Below, piece after piece: positions 33,365 to 41,811 of a DNA stretch of 64,000 bases. Under the pieces are notes generated by a model. The model was not told the origin of the DNA. It made no database searches and saw only the letters and a program-made list of their open reading frames with translations. The stretch covers positions 89,379-153,378 of the forward strand of contig CAXRDE010000002.1 of the NCBI GenBank assembly GCA_964229355.1, written 5' to 3'. Each line of letters opens with the position of its first letter. The stretch's first letter is position 1. This DNA comes from CAXRDE01 sp964229355 (GTDB lineage: Bacteria > Cyanobacteriota > Sericytochromatia > UBA7694). The position numbers and the translations under genes were made by a program.

Positions 33365-35242
33365 ATGGCTTTAACCCTTCCCTCACAAATGTACACCGAG
33401 CATGTCCCTGAAATTCCCGATACCCTCAGTGAGCGGGTTTTACAGTATATGCTCGCGCGCTCCGCTTTCTTTTGCGACTGGAATCCCCAGGGCGAAGGCA
33501 TGCTGATTTCTACCCGTTTTAGCAATACCTACCAACTACACACGGTGGCCAGTCCTGGGGCCGCGCGTCAACAAATGACGTTTTATCCTGAACCCTTGTA
33601 CAGTGCTGAGTATCGGCCACTGTCACCGTCAGTTGACCATCGTTCGGGCATTTTGTTCTCAATGGACACCGGCGGCGCAGAATATTATCAGATTTACTAT
33701 ACGGATTTAGAGACGGGGCGGCGGCAGTGTCTGACCGACGGCGAATCTAAAAACGGCTCCCCCCTCTGGAGTCCTGATGGACAGCAGGTGGCCTTTAGCA
33801 GCACCTTGCGCAATGGACGTGATCACGACATCTACTTGAAGACCGTGGATAACGCGGAAGCCCCGGAGATGATTTGTAAGGTGCAGGGCATGTGGGGGCC
33901 GGTGGCCTGGTCGCCCAATGGCAAAAAGCTGCTCTTAATGGATTATTTGGCGGCTACAGAAACTTATTACCATTTGCTAGATCTTGAAAGTGGTGAAGTA
34001 CAGGCCTTGTTTACCGACCGGGGCAAAGTGGCCTATGGTAGCGCCTGTTTTACCGCCGATGGTTCAGGGCTTTATTTTGTGGCGGATTTTGACAGTGAGT
34101 TTATGCAATTGCAATACCTGGATTTTGCCGATGACGAAGTGCGTTGTCTGACCCCTGATATTCCCTGGAACGTGACCACCATTCGCCGCTCTCATCAGGG
34201 GAACCAATATTTGTTCTGTACCAACGAAGAGGGTTTGAGTCATTTGTATCTGATGTCCGCAGAGACCCAGACTTATCGCCGCTTGAACTTGCCCACCGGA
34301 GTAATCGGTAACCCCCGCTTTAGTCCCGATGATACGCAAATTGCCTTCAGTTTGCACCGTCCGAATCATCCTGCGGATGTGTACAGTTTGCAGCTGGCCT
34401 CAGCGGAGCTTTTGCGCTGGACCCACTCTGAAGTGGGGGGACTCAATACCCGTGATTTTCCTTCGCCTGAGTTGGTGCACTACCCCAGTTTTGATCAGCG
34501 TCAGATTCCTGCGTTTTACTTTAAGCCCCGCCAAAAGTCTGATCGTCCCTACCCGGTGATTATTCATATTCATGGGGGGCCTGAAAGTCAATACCGACCC
34601 ACGTACTCTGCGCTGTTTCAGTACTGGCTCAATGAACTAGATATCGCCGTTGTGGCCCCCAACGTGCGCGGCTCTAGCGGGTACGGCAAAAAATACATTG
34701 AAATGGATAACGGCTACCTGAGAGAAGATTCCGTCAAAGATATTGGAGCCCTCTTGGACTGGATTGCAGAACACCCTGAGCTGGATGAAAAGCGGGTGTG
34801 TGTTTATGGGGGGTCTTATGGTGGCTATATGGTGTTGGCAGCCCTGACACACTTTAGTGAACGCTTGCGCTGCGGCATTGAAATTGTGGGGATTAGCCAT
34901 TTTGTGACCTTTTTAAAAAATACCAAGTCCTATCGCCGCAATTTACGCCGGGTCGAATATGGTGATGAGCGAGATCCCCAAATGGCGGCCTTTTTACACA
35001 ATATTTCGCCCAAAACCAATGCCCATAAGATCAAGCGCCCGCTGATGGTGGCCCAGGGTTTAAACGACCCGCGCGTGCCAGCTTCTGAAGCAGAGCAAAT
35101 TGTGCAGACTGTGCGTGAAAATAACCAGGAGGTCTGGTACCTGCTGGCCAAAAACGAAGGTCACGGTTTTCATAAACAAATGAATTTGCACTATTACTAC
35201 AGCGCGATTTCTCTCTTTTTAGAAGAATTTTTGCTCGATTAG
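33365..35242 (+). CDS. S9 family prolyl oligopeptidase-like peptidase
   Basis: A 625-residue serine peptidase. The N-terminal two-thirds is a beta-propeller with WD40-like/PD40 repeats (SPLWSPDGQQVAF, PVAWSPNGKKLLL, NPRFSPDDTQIAF). The C-terminal alpha/beta-hydrolase domain carries the triad S484 (GGSYGG), D568 (LNDPRVP) and H600 (EGHG). The layout is that of acylaminoacyl-peptidase or dipeptidyl peptidase. No signal peptide is visible, so it likely acts on peptides in the cytoplasm. I start at ATG 33365, which has AAGGA upstream; the upstream ATG at 33290 would overlap manC. Confidence 0.92.
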   Translation: MALTLPSQMYTEHVPEIPDTLSERVLQYMLARSAFFCDWNPQGEGMLISTRFSNTYQLHTVASPGAARQQMTFYPEPLYSAEYRPLSPSVDHRSGILFSMDTGGAEYYQIYYTDLETGRRQCLTDGESKNGSPLWSPDGQQVAFSSTLRNGRDHDIYLKTVDNAEAPEMICKVQGMWGPVAWSPNGKKLLLMDYLAATETYYHLLDLESGEVQALFTDRGKVAYGSACFTADGSGLYFVADFDSEFMQLQYLDFADDEVRCLTPDIPWNVTTIRRSHQGNQYLFCTNEEGLSHLYLMSAETQTYRRLNLPTGVIGNPRFSPDDTQIAFSLHRPNHPADVYSLQLASAELLRWTHSEVGGLNTRDFPSPELVHYPSFDQRQIPAFYFKPRQKSDRPYPVIIHIHGGPESQYRPTYSALFQYWLNELDIAVVAPNVRGSSGYGKKYIEMDNGYLREDSVKDIGALLDWIAEHPELDEKRVCVYGGSYGGYMVLAALTHFSERLRCGIEIVGISHFVTFLKNTKSYRRNLRRVEYGDERDPQMAAFLHNISPKTNAHKIKRPLMVAQGLNDPRVPASEAEQIVQTVRENNQEVWYLLAKNEGHGFHKQMNLHYYYSAISLFLEEFLLD

Positions 35243-35278
35243 TGACAGATGCGGTGGCAGAATAGGCTAAAGGCCTTC

Positions 35279-35284
35279 TACAAT
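35279..35284 (+). promoter_or_regulatory. -10 box of the beta-helix protein gene
   Basis: TACAAT at 35279-35284; the -35 region is poor. Its last bases form an ATG in the same frame as the gene, which should not be used as the start. Confidence 0.4.
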
Positions 35285-35312
35285 GGAAACACTTGTCTTT
35301 TGGAGAATTGTT

Positions 35313-36476
35313 ATGACCCCTCAACTTAAACGGTGGGCAGTGCTCGGTTTGAGTACCCTTTGCGCCCTTTCTTCCACCGCTGCGGCCATGCCTTATCAGC
35401 ATGTGCGTGTTTCAAATATGTCAGAGCTGGTGCAAGCCCTGGGTTCCCATCGCACCATTCACTTAGCGCCTGGCGTTTACCGCGCAGCTACAGAACAACC
35501 CACCCTTTTGTTAAAAAACCTCTCCAATGTGCGTATTGTGGGGGAAGACGCCCAAAAAACCATTTTGGCCAACGACCGCTGTCATACGCCGCTGCTGGCC
35601 TTTGAAAACAGCAAAGATGTGCGGGTTGAAAACCTGGGCTTTGCCCGTTTGCAAGCGGACGCTGATGAACAACTGGACTGTCGCCCGGAGCCCGTCAAAG
35701 AACTGCGTGGCCGCAACCGGCCTTTGGTCAAGCCCATGAGCAAGATCGCGCAATGGCAGCAACTGGCCACAGAAATTATTCAGCGTCGTCAACAGGGCAT
35801 TGAGTTGCCCGATTACACCGCGGATATTTATCCCCAACTGCGTGAACAGGTGCATCAGGACACCCGTGCTTTCCGTCCTGAAGAAGATGCCTGGTCTGAG
35901 CGTCGTGAGTCCATGCGCCCCCGTCTGGGTAAGGACTACGCCTTTAAACACGGTAAGTTTTGGCATGAGTCAGGCAAACAAGCACAGCCTGCAGCAATGG
36001 TGTTTGACCGTACCGAAAATTTACTGGTGGCCTTAGATGAACAGGCCGAGGTGATTTTTGCCGTTGAAGCCCGGAACAATACCCGTCGCAGCTGGACTCA
36101 CCCTGAGTCCTGGCTGAAGGACAACGCCATTGTGCCCCAGTCCAATGCCCCTGCGCCCAATGGTATTTATGCCATGGGTCGGGCTTTAAAAGATCGTCCT
36201 GAAAGCGGTGTGGACTTCGGTTCCTACCGTATTTTGATCGCCGGGGGAATGCCCACCCTGCGGGAAATTCTTTTCCACTCTCGCGATAATCGCTTGCAGA
36301 AAGAAATTCCCTGGAATATTGATCAAAATGAGTCTAACTCACGTACGCTGGGCTGTATTTTGCTGCAAGATCCCGATCTGGTGGTGTTGGCCAATACCCT
36401 GCAGTACACCAAAAAGCCTATTGCTCTGGTGATTCAAGGTCGCTACGCGAAAAACCTGCAGTCACCGACGTTCTAA
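35313..36476 (+). CDS. Exported beta-helix protein with possible L,D-transpeptidase-like domain
   Basis: About 387 residues with a signal peptide (MTPQL...STAAA). The first part (about 28-120) has pectate-lyase-like turns, such as IHLAPGVYRA and NVRIVGEDAQKTILAND. The C-terminal part (about 230-370) contains NAPAPNGIYAMG and SRTLGCILLQDP. The last resembles the S-x-G-C active-site region of YkuD L,D-transpeptidases, with a possible catalytic cysteine. The middle is charged and helical. If real, this would fuse a carbohydrate-binding fold with a wall cross-linker; the similarity is weak and by eye. I start at 35313 because it has GGAG upstream and gives a proper signal peptide. The ATG at 35283 lies in a TACAAT promoter box. 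Confidence 0.62.
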   Translation: MTPQLKRWAVLGLSTLCALSSTAAAMPYQHVRVSNMSELVQALGSHRTIHLAPGVYRAATEQPTLLLKNLSNVRIVGEDAQKTILANDRCHTPLLAFENSKDVRVENLGFARLQADADEQLDCRPEPVKELRGRNRPLVKPMSKIAQWQQLATEIIQRRQQGIELPDYTADIYPQLREQVHQDTRAFRPEEDAWSERRESMRPRLGKDYAFKHGKFWHESGKQAQPAAMVFDRTENLLVALDEQAEVIFAVEARNNTRRSWTHPESWLKDNAIVPQSNAPAPNGIYAMGRALKDRPESGVDFGSYRILIAGGMPTLREILFHSRDNRLQKEIPWNIDQNESNSRTLGCILLQDPDLVVLANTLQYTKKPIALVIQGRYAKNLQSPTF

Positions 36477-36482
36477 GGTATT

Positions 36483-37376
36483 GTGCTCACGGATCTGGGC
36501 TTTGCACAGCGCTTCTTGCAGGCTTTATTTCCGGTTCCTTTGAGCCATTTTGAAACTCTGGATTCGGGCTGGCATTGTCAGACCTTAGCGTTTCGAGCCC
36601 AGGAGCACGCGTTGGTGCTGAAGATTAGCCGTCACGCTGAGGGGCTGGACCAGGAAATACAGGCCCGTACCCGTTGGGGACATTTTTTGCCTGTGCCAGC
36701 TGTCTATTTTTCCGGAGAGCAGCCGCCCTGGCATTGGATTGTACAAGCCCGCTGTGCTGGTGAGAGCCTGGCGTACCATTTTTCACCGTCGCGTTTTCAA
36801 TTCCTTTTGCAGGCTCTGATTCTGTTGCATCAGCAGGCTGTGCAGCCTGATGGGGAAAGCTGGAGCCAACACCTGCGTTTTTTGCATGGTTTTAAAGCCT
36901 CAGAGCTGAAAGCGCGTACGCCGGATGAGGGACTAAGTCCCGTGTGTTGGCAAAGCTATTGTGAACAATTGAATACGGCCCTGGAGGTTTACACCGCCCG
37001 TACTGTTTGGGGCATGGGTGTGATACACGGTGACCTTAAGCCGGCCCACGTGTTTATGACAGACCAAAGCCTGACGGGAATAATCGACTGGGAAATGCAG
37101 CGTACCGGGGACTTTGTGTATGATTGGGCGAGTTTTTTGTTTTTTGCTGACGCCGGTGTGCCAGCCACAGAACTCTTGCAGGCCTTTGTACACGCTTATT
37201 TTTCCCAGAACTTTGCGCTTCAGGGGATTTCAGAGCGCTGGCGGGCCTGTGTCTTGCACACGGGGTTGGGGGCTTTATTTATGCTTTCGCAAAGCGGGAT
37301 GTTGCAAGACTATCATCAGAAAAAGACGCGTCTGGATGCGCTTTTACAGCTTAACCCCATTGCAGGATTTGAATAG
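36483..37376 (+). CDS. Aminoglycoside phosphotransferase-like kinase
   Basis: A 297-residue small-molecule kinase of the APH/ChoK fold. The catalytic loop is HGDLKPAHVF (about 181-190) and the metal-binding Asp is in IDWEMQ, both intact. The N-terminal ATP lobe has a plausible VLKISR lysine. Similar enzymes phosphorylate sugars, choline, homoserine or drugs; nothing nearby fixes the substrate, and an actual resistance role is only one of many options. The start is GTG at 36483, a few bases after the previous stop, with AAGG upstream. Confidence 0.75.
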   Translation: MLTDLGFAQRFLQALFPVPLSHFETLDSGWHCQTLAFRAQEHALVLKISRHAEGLDQEIQARTRWGHFLPVPAVYFSGEQPPWHWIVQARCAGESLAYHFSPSRFQFLLQALILLHQQAVQPDGESWSQHLRFLHGFKASELKARTPDEGLSPVCWQSYCEQLNTALEVYTARTVWGMGVIHGDLKPAHVFMTDQSLTGIIDWEMQRTGDFVYDWASFLFFADAGVPATELLQAFVHAYFSQNFALQGISERWRACVLHTGLGALFMLSQSGMLQDYHQKKTRLDALLQLNPIAGFE

Positions 37377-37608
37377 CTGCATACTGTGCCATCAGTATTC
37401 CTGCACAGCAGGCGGTGAAGCCTGGCAAACGCAAATAGGGCATGATGGATTTCCATTCCTGTTGGAGCAAATGATGGCTCAATTCGGGCGGATGAGACCA
37501 TTGCAAAGCCTGTTGAAAAATCTCAGCAGTGGGAAAAAACCGTTTTTTAAGGTGTAAAAAAGCGGGAAGATCGAAAACAACCAGAGCAAGCAATAAAAGC
37601 GGTGACAT
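37351..37608 (-). CDS. Small membrane protein, hypothetical
   Basis: An 85-residue protein with hydrophobic ends (LLLLALVVFDL and ACCAGILMAQY) around a charged middle. GAGG lies seven bases before the ATG at 37608. Its end overlaps the convergent kinase gene by 26 bases. No family is recognised, and it is the least certain protein gene in this part; a longer frame reaching 37731 lacks a start signal. Confidence 0.45.
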   Translation of the reverse strand: MSPLLLLALVVFDLPAFLHLKKRFFPTAEIFQQALQWSHPPELSHHLLQQEWKSIMPYLRLPGFTACCAGILMAQYAAIQILQWG

Positions 37609-37683
37609 AAGAACCTCGGGGGAATGTACTGGTTTGAGCTTAGCATAAATTAATGCTTTTTTTATATATCTTTGGGGTCTTTT

Positions 37684-37712
37684 TTGTCTTTGTGTTATTG
37701 TACTATTACAAT
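37684..37712 (+). promoter_or_regulatory. Promoter and operator of the GntR/YtrA regulator gene
   Basis: TTGTCT (37684-37689), 17 bases and TACAAT (37707-37712). The -10 is the right arm of a perfect inverted repeat ATTGTA-CTAT-TACAAT (37697-37712), so a dimeric repressor bound there would block RNA polymerase. The half-site TTATTGTA recurs in the operator at 38213-38248, which supports autoregulation by the GntR protein. Confidence 0.6.
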
Positions 37713-37751
37713 TTAGCTCTTTATGGGCCATGAGAAGGTTGAGGTCAAGCC

Positions 37752-38138
37752 GTGCGCTTAAACATTGATCCGGGGAGCGGTACCCCCATTTATTTGCAAA
37801 TTATGGAACAGTTAAAACACGCCCTGGCGATGGGCGTTTACCGACCGGGCGAGGCGATTCCCACCATCCGTGAAATGGCGGTGCAGGCCAAGGTCAATCC
37901 CAACACGGTGGCCAAAGCCGTCCGCGAACTCGAGCGGGAAGGCTTCCTGGTGACGCGGGTGGGTAAGGGCAGTTTTGTAAATGAAGCGGCCCCTGCACTG
38001 GCTCACCATAGCCGAGATGCCAAGGCTGATCATTTGGCTACAGATTATGGGCGAGACATGCGCTGGCTAGGCTACAACCGCAGCGAAAGCGCACACCGCG
38101 TCGAAGAAACCTGGGAGGACGATACGCCAACCCTTTAA
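37752..38138 (+). CDS. GntR family (YtrA subfamily) repressor
   Basis: A 128-residue regulator. A winged helix-turn-helix lies at about residues 10-75 (GTPIYLQIMEQLKHALAMG, then IREMAVQAKVNPNTVAKAV). The C-terminal part is short, as in YtrA proteins, which lack a ligand-binding domain and sense cell-wall stress by unknown means. The start is GTG at 37752. It has its own terminator, and the ABC operon after it has a matching operator. YtrA homologues typically repress an adjacent ABC transporter. Confidence 0.85.
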   Translation: MRLNIDPGSGTPIYLQIMEQLKHALAMGVYRPGEAIPTIREMAVQAKVNPNTVAKAVRELEREGFLVTRVGKGSFVNEAAPALAHHSRDAKADHLATDYGRDMRWLGYNRSESAHRVEETWEDDTPTL

Positions 38139-38170
38139 GGATGGGCTCTTTAGTCGTCATCTCTTTGCTT

Positions 38171-38197
38171 AAAGCAAGCTGGAACGCTTGCTTTTTT
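38171..38197 (+). terminator. Terminator between the GntR gene and the ABC operon
   Basis: AAAGCAAGC (38171-38179), loop TGGAAC, GCTTGCTTT (38186-38194), then more T. A strong intrinsic terminator. The ABC genes must therefore use their own promoter. Confidence 0.85.
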
Positions 38198-38212
38198 CTT
38201 TTTTTGTGTTAA

Positions 38213-38248
38213 TGTATTATTGTATTACTTAAATAGAACAATAATACA
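38213..38248 (+). promoter_or_regulatory. Operator and promoter of the ABC transporter operon
   Basis: A perfect 11-bp inverted repeat TGTATTATTGT / ACAATAATACA with 14 bases between. A promoter fits inside it: TTGTAT (38220-38225), 16 bases and TAATAC (38242-38247). A repressor dimer would cover the whole promoter. Confidence 0.6.
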
Positions 38249-38270
38249 AAAAGAATAGAGGAACGACCTC

Positions 38271-39176
38271 ATGACTGCAATCATCAAGTTTCACGGGGTA
38301 AACAAGCGGTTTAAAGGCCAGAACGCCTTGCAAGACCTCAGCTTTCAAGTGCCAGAAGGCGTTATTTATGGTCTGGTGGGACGCAATGGCGCGGGCAAAA
38401 GTACCACCCTGCGCATGATCATGCGTTTGTTACGGCCCGATACGGGGCAGGTGGAGGTGATGGGCTATGAACCCTCGCGTATGCCTTTGGCTTTGCGTCA
38501 GCAAATCGGTTATAGCTCAGACAGTCTGCCGCTGATTCCCTGGTTGAAGGCCGAGCAGTTATTGGCTGAAAACGCCTTGTTTTATCCGGGCTGGGATGAT
38601 GCCTATGCCAAAAACTGGGCCCAAAGACTTGAGCTCAACTTACGAAAACGGGTCTTTTCCCTGTCTCGAGGCGATCGGCAAAAACTGGCTTTTTTAATGG
38701 CCATTGGACATCGGCCGCGCTTGCTTATTTTAGATGAGCCTGCCAGCGGTCTCGATCCTGTGGTGCGTCAGCAGTTTCTTGAGAGCCTGATCTCATTTCT
38801 TAACGAAAATGGCACCACGGTGATTTTGTCTTCACACCATCTCAATGAATTGGAGCGGGTCGCTGACCATATTGGTTTGATCCAGTCGGGGCGTATGGTG
38901 CTGGAAGCTGATTTAGAAAGTCTACGTTCTGAAGTGCGTCGTGTGGTGTTTATGGGGGCCGGTGTGGAATCTTTTCAACCCACAGGTACCTTACTCGATG
39001 TGCAGCGCCAGCCGGGTTATGCGGAGTTTGTGTTTCGCCATTGGCACGATGATTTAGGGCATCAGATGATGCGCGCTTTTCCTGAGGCCAGTTTGCAGGT
39101 CAAAGCCCTGGACCTTGAATCGATTTTTATTCATCTTCAAGCCCAGGAGGCCCGCGATGCATCTGCAGTTCTTTAA
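38271..39176 (+). CDS. YtrB-type ABC transporter ATPase
   Basis: A 301-residue ATP-binding subunit. Walker A is GRNGAGKST (about 37-45), Walker B is LLILDEPASGLDP and the switch His is in SSHHLNE. The signature motif, normally LSGGQ, reads LSRGDRQK, which is unusual but seen in this ABC-2 group. About 90 C-terminal residues after the nucleotide fold are typical of drug or peptide exporters. It is under the GntR-linked operator and overlaps the permease gene by 20 bases. The cargo is unknown; YtrB-like pumps are linked to cell-envelope stress. Confidence 0.88.
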   Translation: MTAIIKFHGVNKRFKGQNALQDLSFQVPEGVIYGLVGRNGAGKSTTLRMIMRLLRPDTGQVEVMGYEPSRMPLALRQQIGYSSDSLPLIPWLKAEQLLAENALFYPGWDDAYAKNWAQRLELNLRKRVFSLSRGDRQKLAFLMAIGHRPRLLILDEPASGLDPVVRQQFLESLISFLNENGTTVILSSHHLNELERVADHIGLIQSGRMVLEADLESLRSEVRRVVFMGAGVESFQPTGTLLDVQRQPGYAEFVFRHWHDDLGHQMMRAFPEASLQVKALDLESIFIHLQAQEARDASAVL

Positions 39177-41499
39177 ACGGAGTTTTGCCTGGAGTCTTGC
39201 GGTTCCCTGTGGGGTTTTGCTGTTGCTGGCGCTGTTACAAAGTGGTTTGCTTCAGGTGTTTTCAGTGGGGATTGTGACACAAGATGCGCTGGTGGCTGGA
39301 GGGGTTCAGAGCTGTCTGCTGGCACTGTTAATGCCCTGGGTACTGTTTTTGAGCCACCAGGAATTTTGGAGTACGCGTTCTCTTTCTTCAGAAGAAATGC
39401 GTGGCATGCTGTGGCGGTTGTATTTGAAGGTGTGTGGGGGACTGGTGAGTGCTGCCTTGTTGCTTTACTTTGGCTTGCGCGCTTTGGGATGGTCTTTTTC
39501 GGGGTTTAGTCCCCTTTGGATTATCTCCTTTGCGGCACTAAGCTTATATGGCTCCTTATGGTGTGTGCAAAACCTGACCCCCGATAAACGACAATGGATA
39601 TCCGGTATTGGCGTCATCGTGTTGGGCAGCATGCTGGCCAGTCTGTTTTCTGCGTGGGCTGAGCTGATTGGCTGTCTGACGCTGGTGGTTTTAAACCTGG
39701 TCACCTGGCTTCTGTGGCGGGTTTTTCCGGTGTCTGAACGGGCTTTTTCAGCGGACACTGATCTGTCGGTGTTTTTGTTTTATCCGCTTTTTTCAGGGGA
39801 AAAGTGGCTTCCCATCGGCTTGCGACGTCTCCTTTTTATGGCTAGCTCGACATATTTGTCTTTGTTGGTTTTGCTGTGTGGCTTTTTGCCGCTGGCGCTG
39901 CTTATTTGGTCTGTGTTTTGGGGGGGGAATCAATGGTCAGAAAACCTTTCTGTACTTCAAGACTATTTAGACCCGGTGTATCCGTGGCTCCTGGTGGCCC
40001 TTTTATTAATACAAGTGCAGAGCGCTTATTTTTGGCAGGCGCGCCGGGAGTTTTGGTTGACCCGTCCGATCTCTCGTTGGCAAATGCAAGGCGTAAGTGT
40101 AGCGGTGCATTTTGCGCTTTACTGCTTGACGGTGGGCTTGGGTGTGATGCTCTGTCAGGCCTATACGGGTTATGTCTTTCAAAGCGGTTTTTATGCCCTG
40201 GTGCTTTTCTTCTTTCTCCTGGGGCCTTCGTTGGCTTTTGTGACTTTATTGCAAATCGGCCTGGGGCTGGGCGGTTTTTCAGGCCTGACCTACTTACTCA
40301 TTCAAGGAGATAGCCTAAGCTATTTGCTTTGGGCCATTGCAGTGGCTGGCTGGGTGTTTATGCTGACACGACCTCAGTTTCGGACTTCAAGTCAGTGGTT
40401 GACCGGGCTTGGGGTGGCGTTGGTGGTGAGTAGCGTGCTTTTTTATGGCGTACAACACGCACCTGTCTTGCAGGCTGCCTACCCCCGGCACACCAACACC
40501 TGGGATTATCGGCAGCAATCCCGTATTGAAACCTATCTGACCCATGTGTTGTGGCTCAATGTGCCGCGTCATGAAGCGCCCTTTGCGGTAGCTGATGCCG
40601 TGCTGATGCTCGATAATCAGCCCGATGTAGGGGTGAGTGCTTTAATGAAAGACACTCTGGACAGGCTTCACGATCAGGACGTTTTAGCAGCACCCCCTGA
40701 AGGATTTCTGGATCTTTGGGAGGGGGAAAAAGACCTTGTCGGGCGTCGTTTGCAATATTGGCGGCAATTTGCCCCTGACAATAAGCAATGGCTGGCTTTT
40801 GAGTATGCTTTACGGGGGCTGTCTTATCAAGCGCTTGCCGAAGCCCGGCGCGCTTATCAGAGCGCTCCAAGTTTACAAAACGGTTTGCAGTGGGTTTATT
40901 TACAGCAGGTCTTTTTACAAGAAACACAAGCGCTAAGAACTTATCAGCATTTGGAGCAGCACCATCCTGAATTTCGAGCGCGATTGCTTTTACAGCAAGG
41001 TCATTTACTGGCCCGTGGGTGTCAAGCCGAGTTGGCACAACAGCGCTACCAGCAAGCACGCAAAGCCGGTGTTTTACTCTCGCTGAACGATATAAAACAG
41101 ATGAAACAATCCGCATGGTTCTGTCTCGATAAAAAGCCGACCCTGGAGACCTTGCTTTCATCTCAATATCTCAAACGCAGTTTAAAAAACTGGCCTCAGT
41201 TAGATGCTGACTCACAATTGTACGCGGCCCGAGATGCCTTGTTTGATTCGCAGAATAATCCTGAGGTGTTAACCTTCTTTAAGCCCTTATTGCGAGCTGA
41301 AGATTATAAGGCCTTGCAGGCCACTTCCCAGGAAATACAACATTTATGGGCATGGTCAGCACAACACGGAATGATGAATCCTGCACGGCGGCGGACTTAC
41401 AGTCTCTTTCCTGCTATTTTCAGGGCAGAACTGTTGAGCGGTGCGGAAAGACAGCATTTTCCTCACCTGTTAAGAAGTTTAGGGCATTACTATGACTAG
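39157..41499 (+). CDS. ABC transporter permease with C-terminal TPR-like region
   Basis: A 780-residue membrane protein. About a dozen hydrophobic helices occupy residues 10-440, in two groups. The last 270 residues (from about 510) are soluble and helical, with alternating YQ.A/LAEARRAYQSAP and QGHLLARGCQAELAQQRYQQA units that look like degenerate tetratricopeptide repeats. A permease with such a tail is uncommon. It is paired with the ATPase just upstream. I choose ATG 39157, which has AGGAGG nearby; the longer frame from 39115 is inside the ATPase gene. Export through an ABC-2-type pump is the likely role. Confidence 0.72.
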   Translation: MHLQFFKRSFAWSLAVPCGVLLLLALLQSGLLQVFSVGIVTQDALVAGGVQSCLLALLMPWVLFLSHQEFWSTRSLSSEEMRGMLWRLYLKVCGGLVSAALLLYFGLRALGWSFSGFSPLWIISFAALSLYGSLWCVQNLTPDKRQWISGIGVIVLGSMLASLFSAWAELIGCLTLVVLNLVTWLLWRVFPVSERAFSADTDLSVFLFYPLFSGEKWLPIGLRRLLFMASSTYLSLLVLLCGFLPLALLIWSVFWGGNQWSENLSVLQDYLDPVYPWLLVALLLIQVQSAYFWQARREFWLTRPISRWQMQGVSVAVHFALYCLTVGLGVMLCQAYTGYVFQSGFYALVLFFFLLGPSLAFVTLLQIGLGLGGFSGLTYLLIQGDSLSYLLWAIAVAGWVFMLTRPQFRTSSQWLTGLGVALVVSSVLFYGVQHAPVLQAAYPRHTNTWDYRQQSRIETYLTHVLWLNVPRHEAPFAVADAVLMLDNQPDVGVSALMKDTLDRLHDQDVLAAPPEGFLDLWEGEKDLVGRRLQYWRQFAPDNKQWLAFEYALRGLSYQALAEARRAYQSAPSLQNGLQWVYLQQVFLQETQALRTYQHLEQHHPEFRARLLLQQGHLLARGCQAELAQQRYQQARKAGVLLSLNDIKQMKQSAWFCLDKKPTLETLLSSQYLKRSLKNWPQLDADSQLYAARDALFDSQNNPEVLTFFKPLLRAEDYKALQATSQEIQHLWAWSAQHGMMNPARRRTYSLFPAIFRAELLSGAERQHFPHLLRSLGHYYD

Positions 41500-41516
41500 A
41501 GGGTTGAACGATTTAT

Positions 41517-41756
41517 CTAGGCGGCTTTTCCCATGTTGCGGTAACCCATTAACAGGGGCTGCAAGGTGGGAAAGTCCGTGCCCAGGGCATCGAAATCGGT
41601 GGGGCTCAGGTAGTGGGCGTAAGAGGGAATCAGCGCTCCGGCCCATTCTAAATGGGTGTGAAAAATCTCCTGGAGGCGCTGCAGTAAAATTAGACGGTTT
41701 TGGGCCACAGCATTCAGGGCAAGAATCACGTCAGAGAGGTTATGGGTTGGCATCAT
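41517..41756 (-). CDS. Small conserved hypothetical protein
   Basis: A 79-residue mainly helical protein (SDVILALNAVAQNRLILLQRLQEIF, then a Tyr/Pro-rich end). AAGGA lies seven bases upstream of the start and TATAAT (41787-41792, minus strand) about 30 bases upstream, so the gene is probably real. It faces the permease gene end to end. No family or role is evident. A 107-residue frame on the opposite strand is very Gly/Arg/Ser-rich and lacks these signals. Confidence 0.6.
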   Translation of the reverse strand: MMPTHNLSDVILALNAVAQNRLILLQRLQEIFHTHLEWAGALIPSYAHYLSPTDFDALGTDFPTLQPLLMGYRNMGKAA

Positions 41757-41786
41757 TAAAATCCTTCAGAGTGCAAAGCTATGCTG

Positions 41787-41792
41787 ATTATA
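41787..41792 (-). promoter_or_regulatory. -10 box of the small hypothetical gene
   Basis: TATAAT on the minus strand, 31 bases upstream of the ATG at 41756; no strong -35. Confidence 0.4.
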
Positions 41793-41811
41793 ACGGGTCT
41801 GATCTGAACGC

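Noticed and set aside
35283..35312. Upstream ATG for the beta-helix protein
   Set aside because: It overlaps a TACAAT box, and starting at 35313 gives a proper signal peptide and ribosome-binding site.
37609..37731. Longer N terminus for the small membrane protein
   Set aside because: It would overlap the GntR promoter and lacks a start signal; the ATG at 37608 has GAGG upstream.
41560..41600. Sequence like the GGAAAGTCCG core of RNase P RNA
   Set aside because: The other conserved RNase P blocks are absent nearby, and the region is explained by a small gene on the minus strand.
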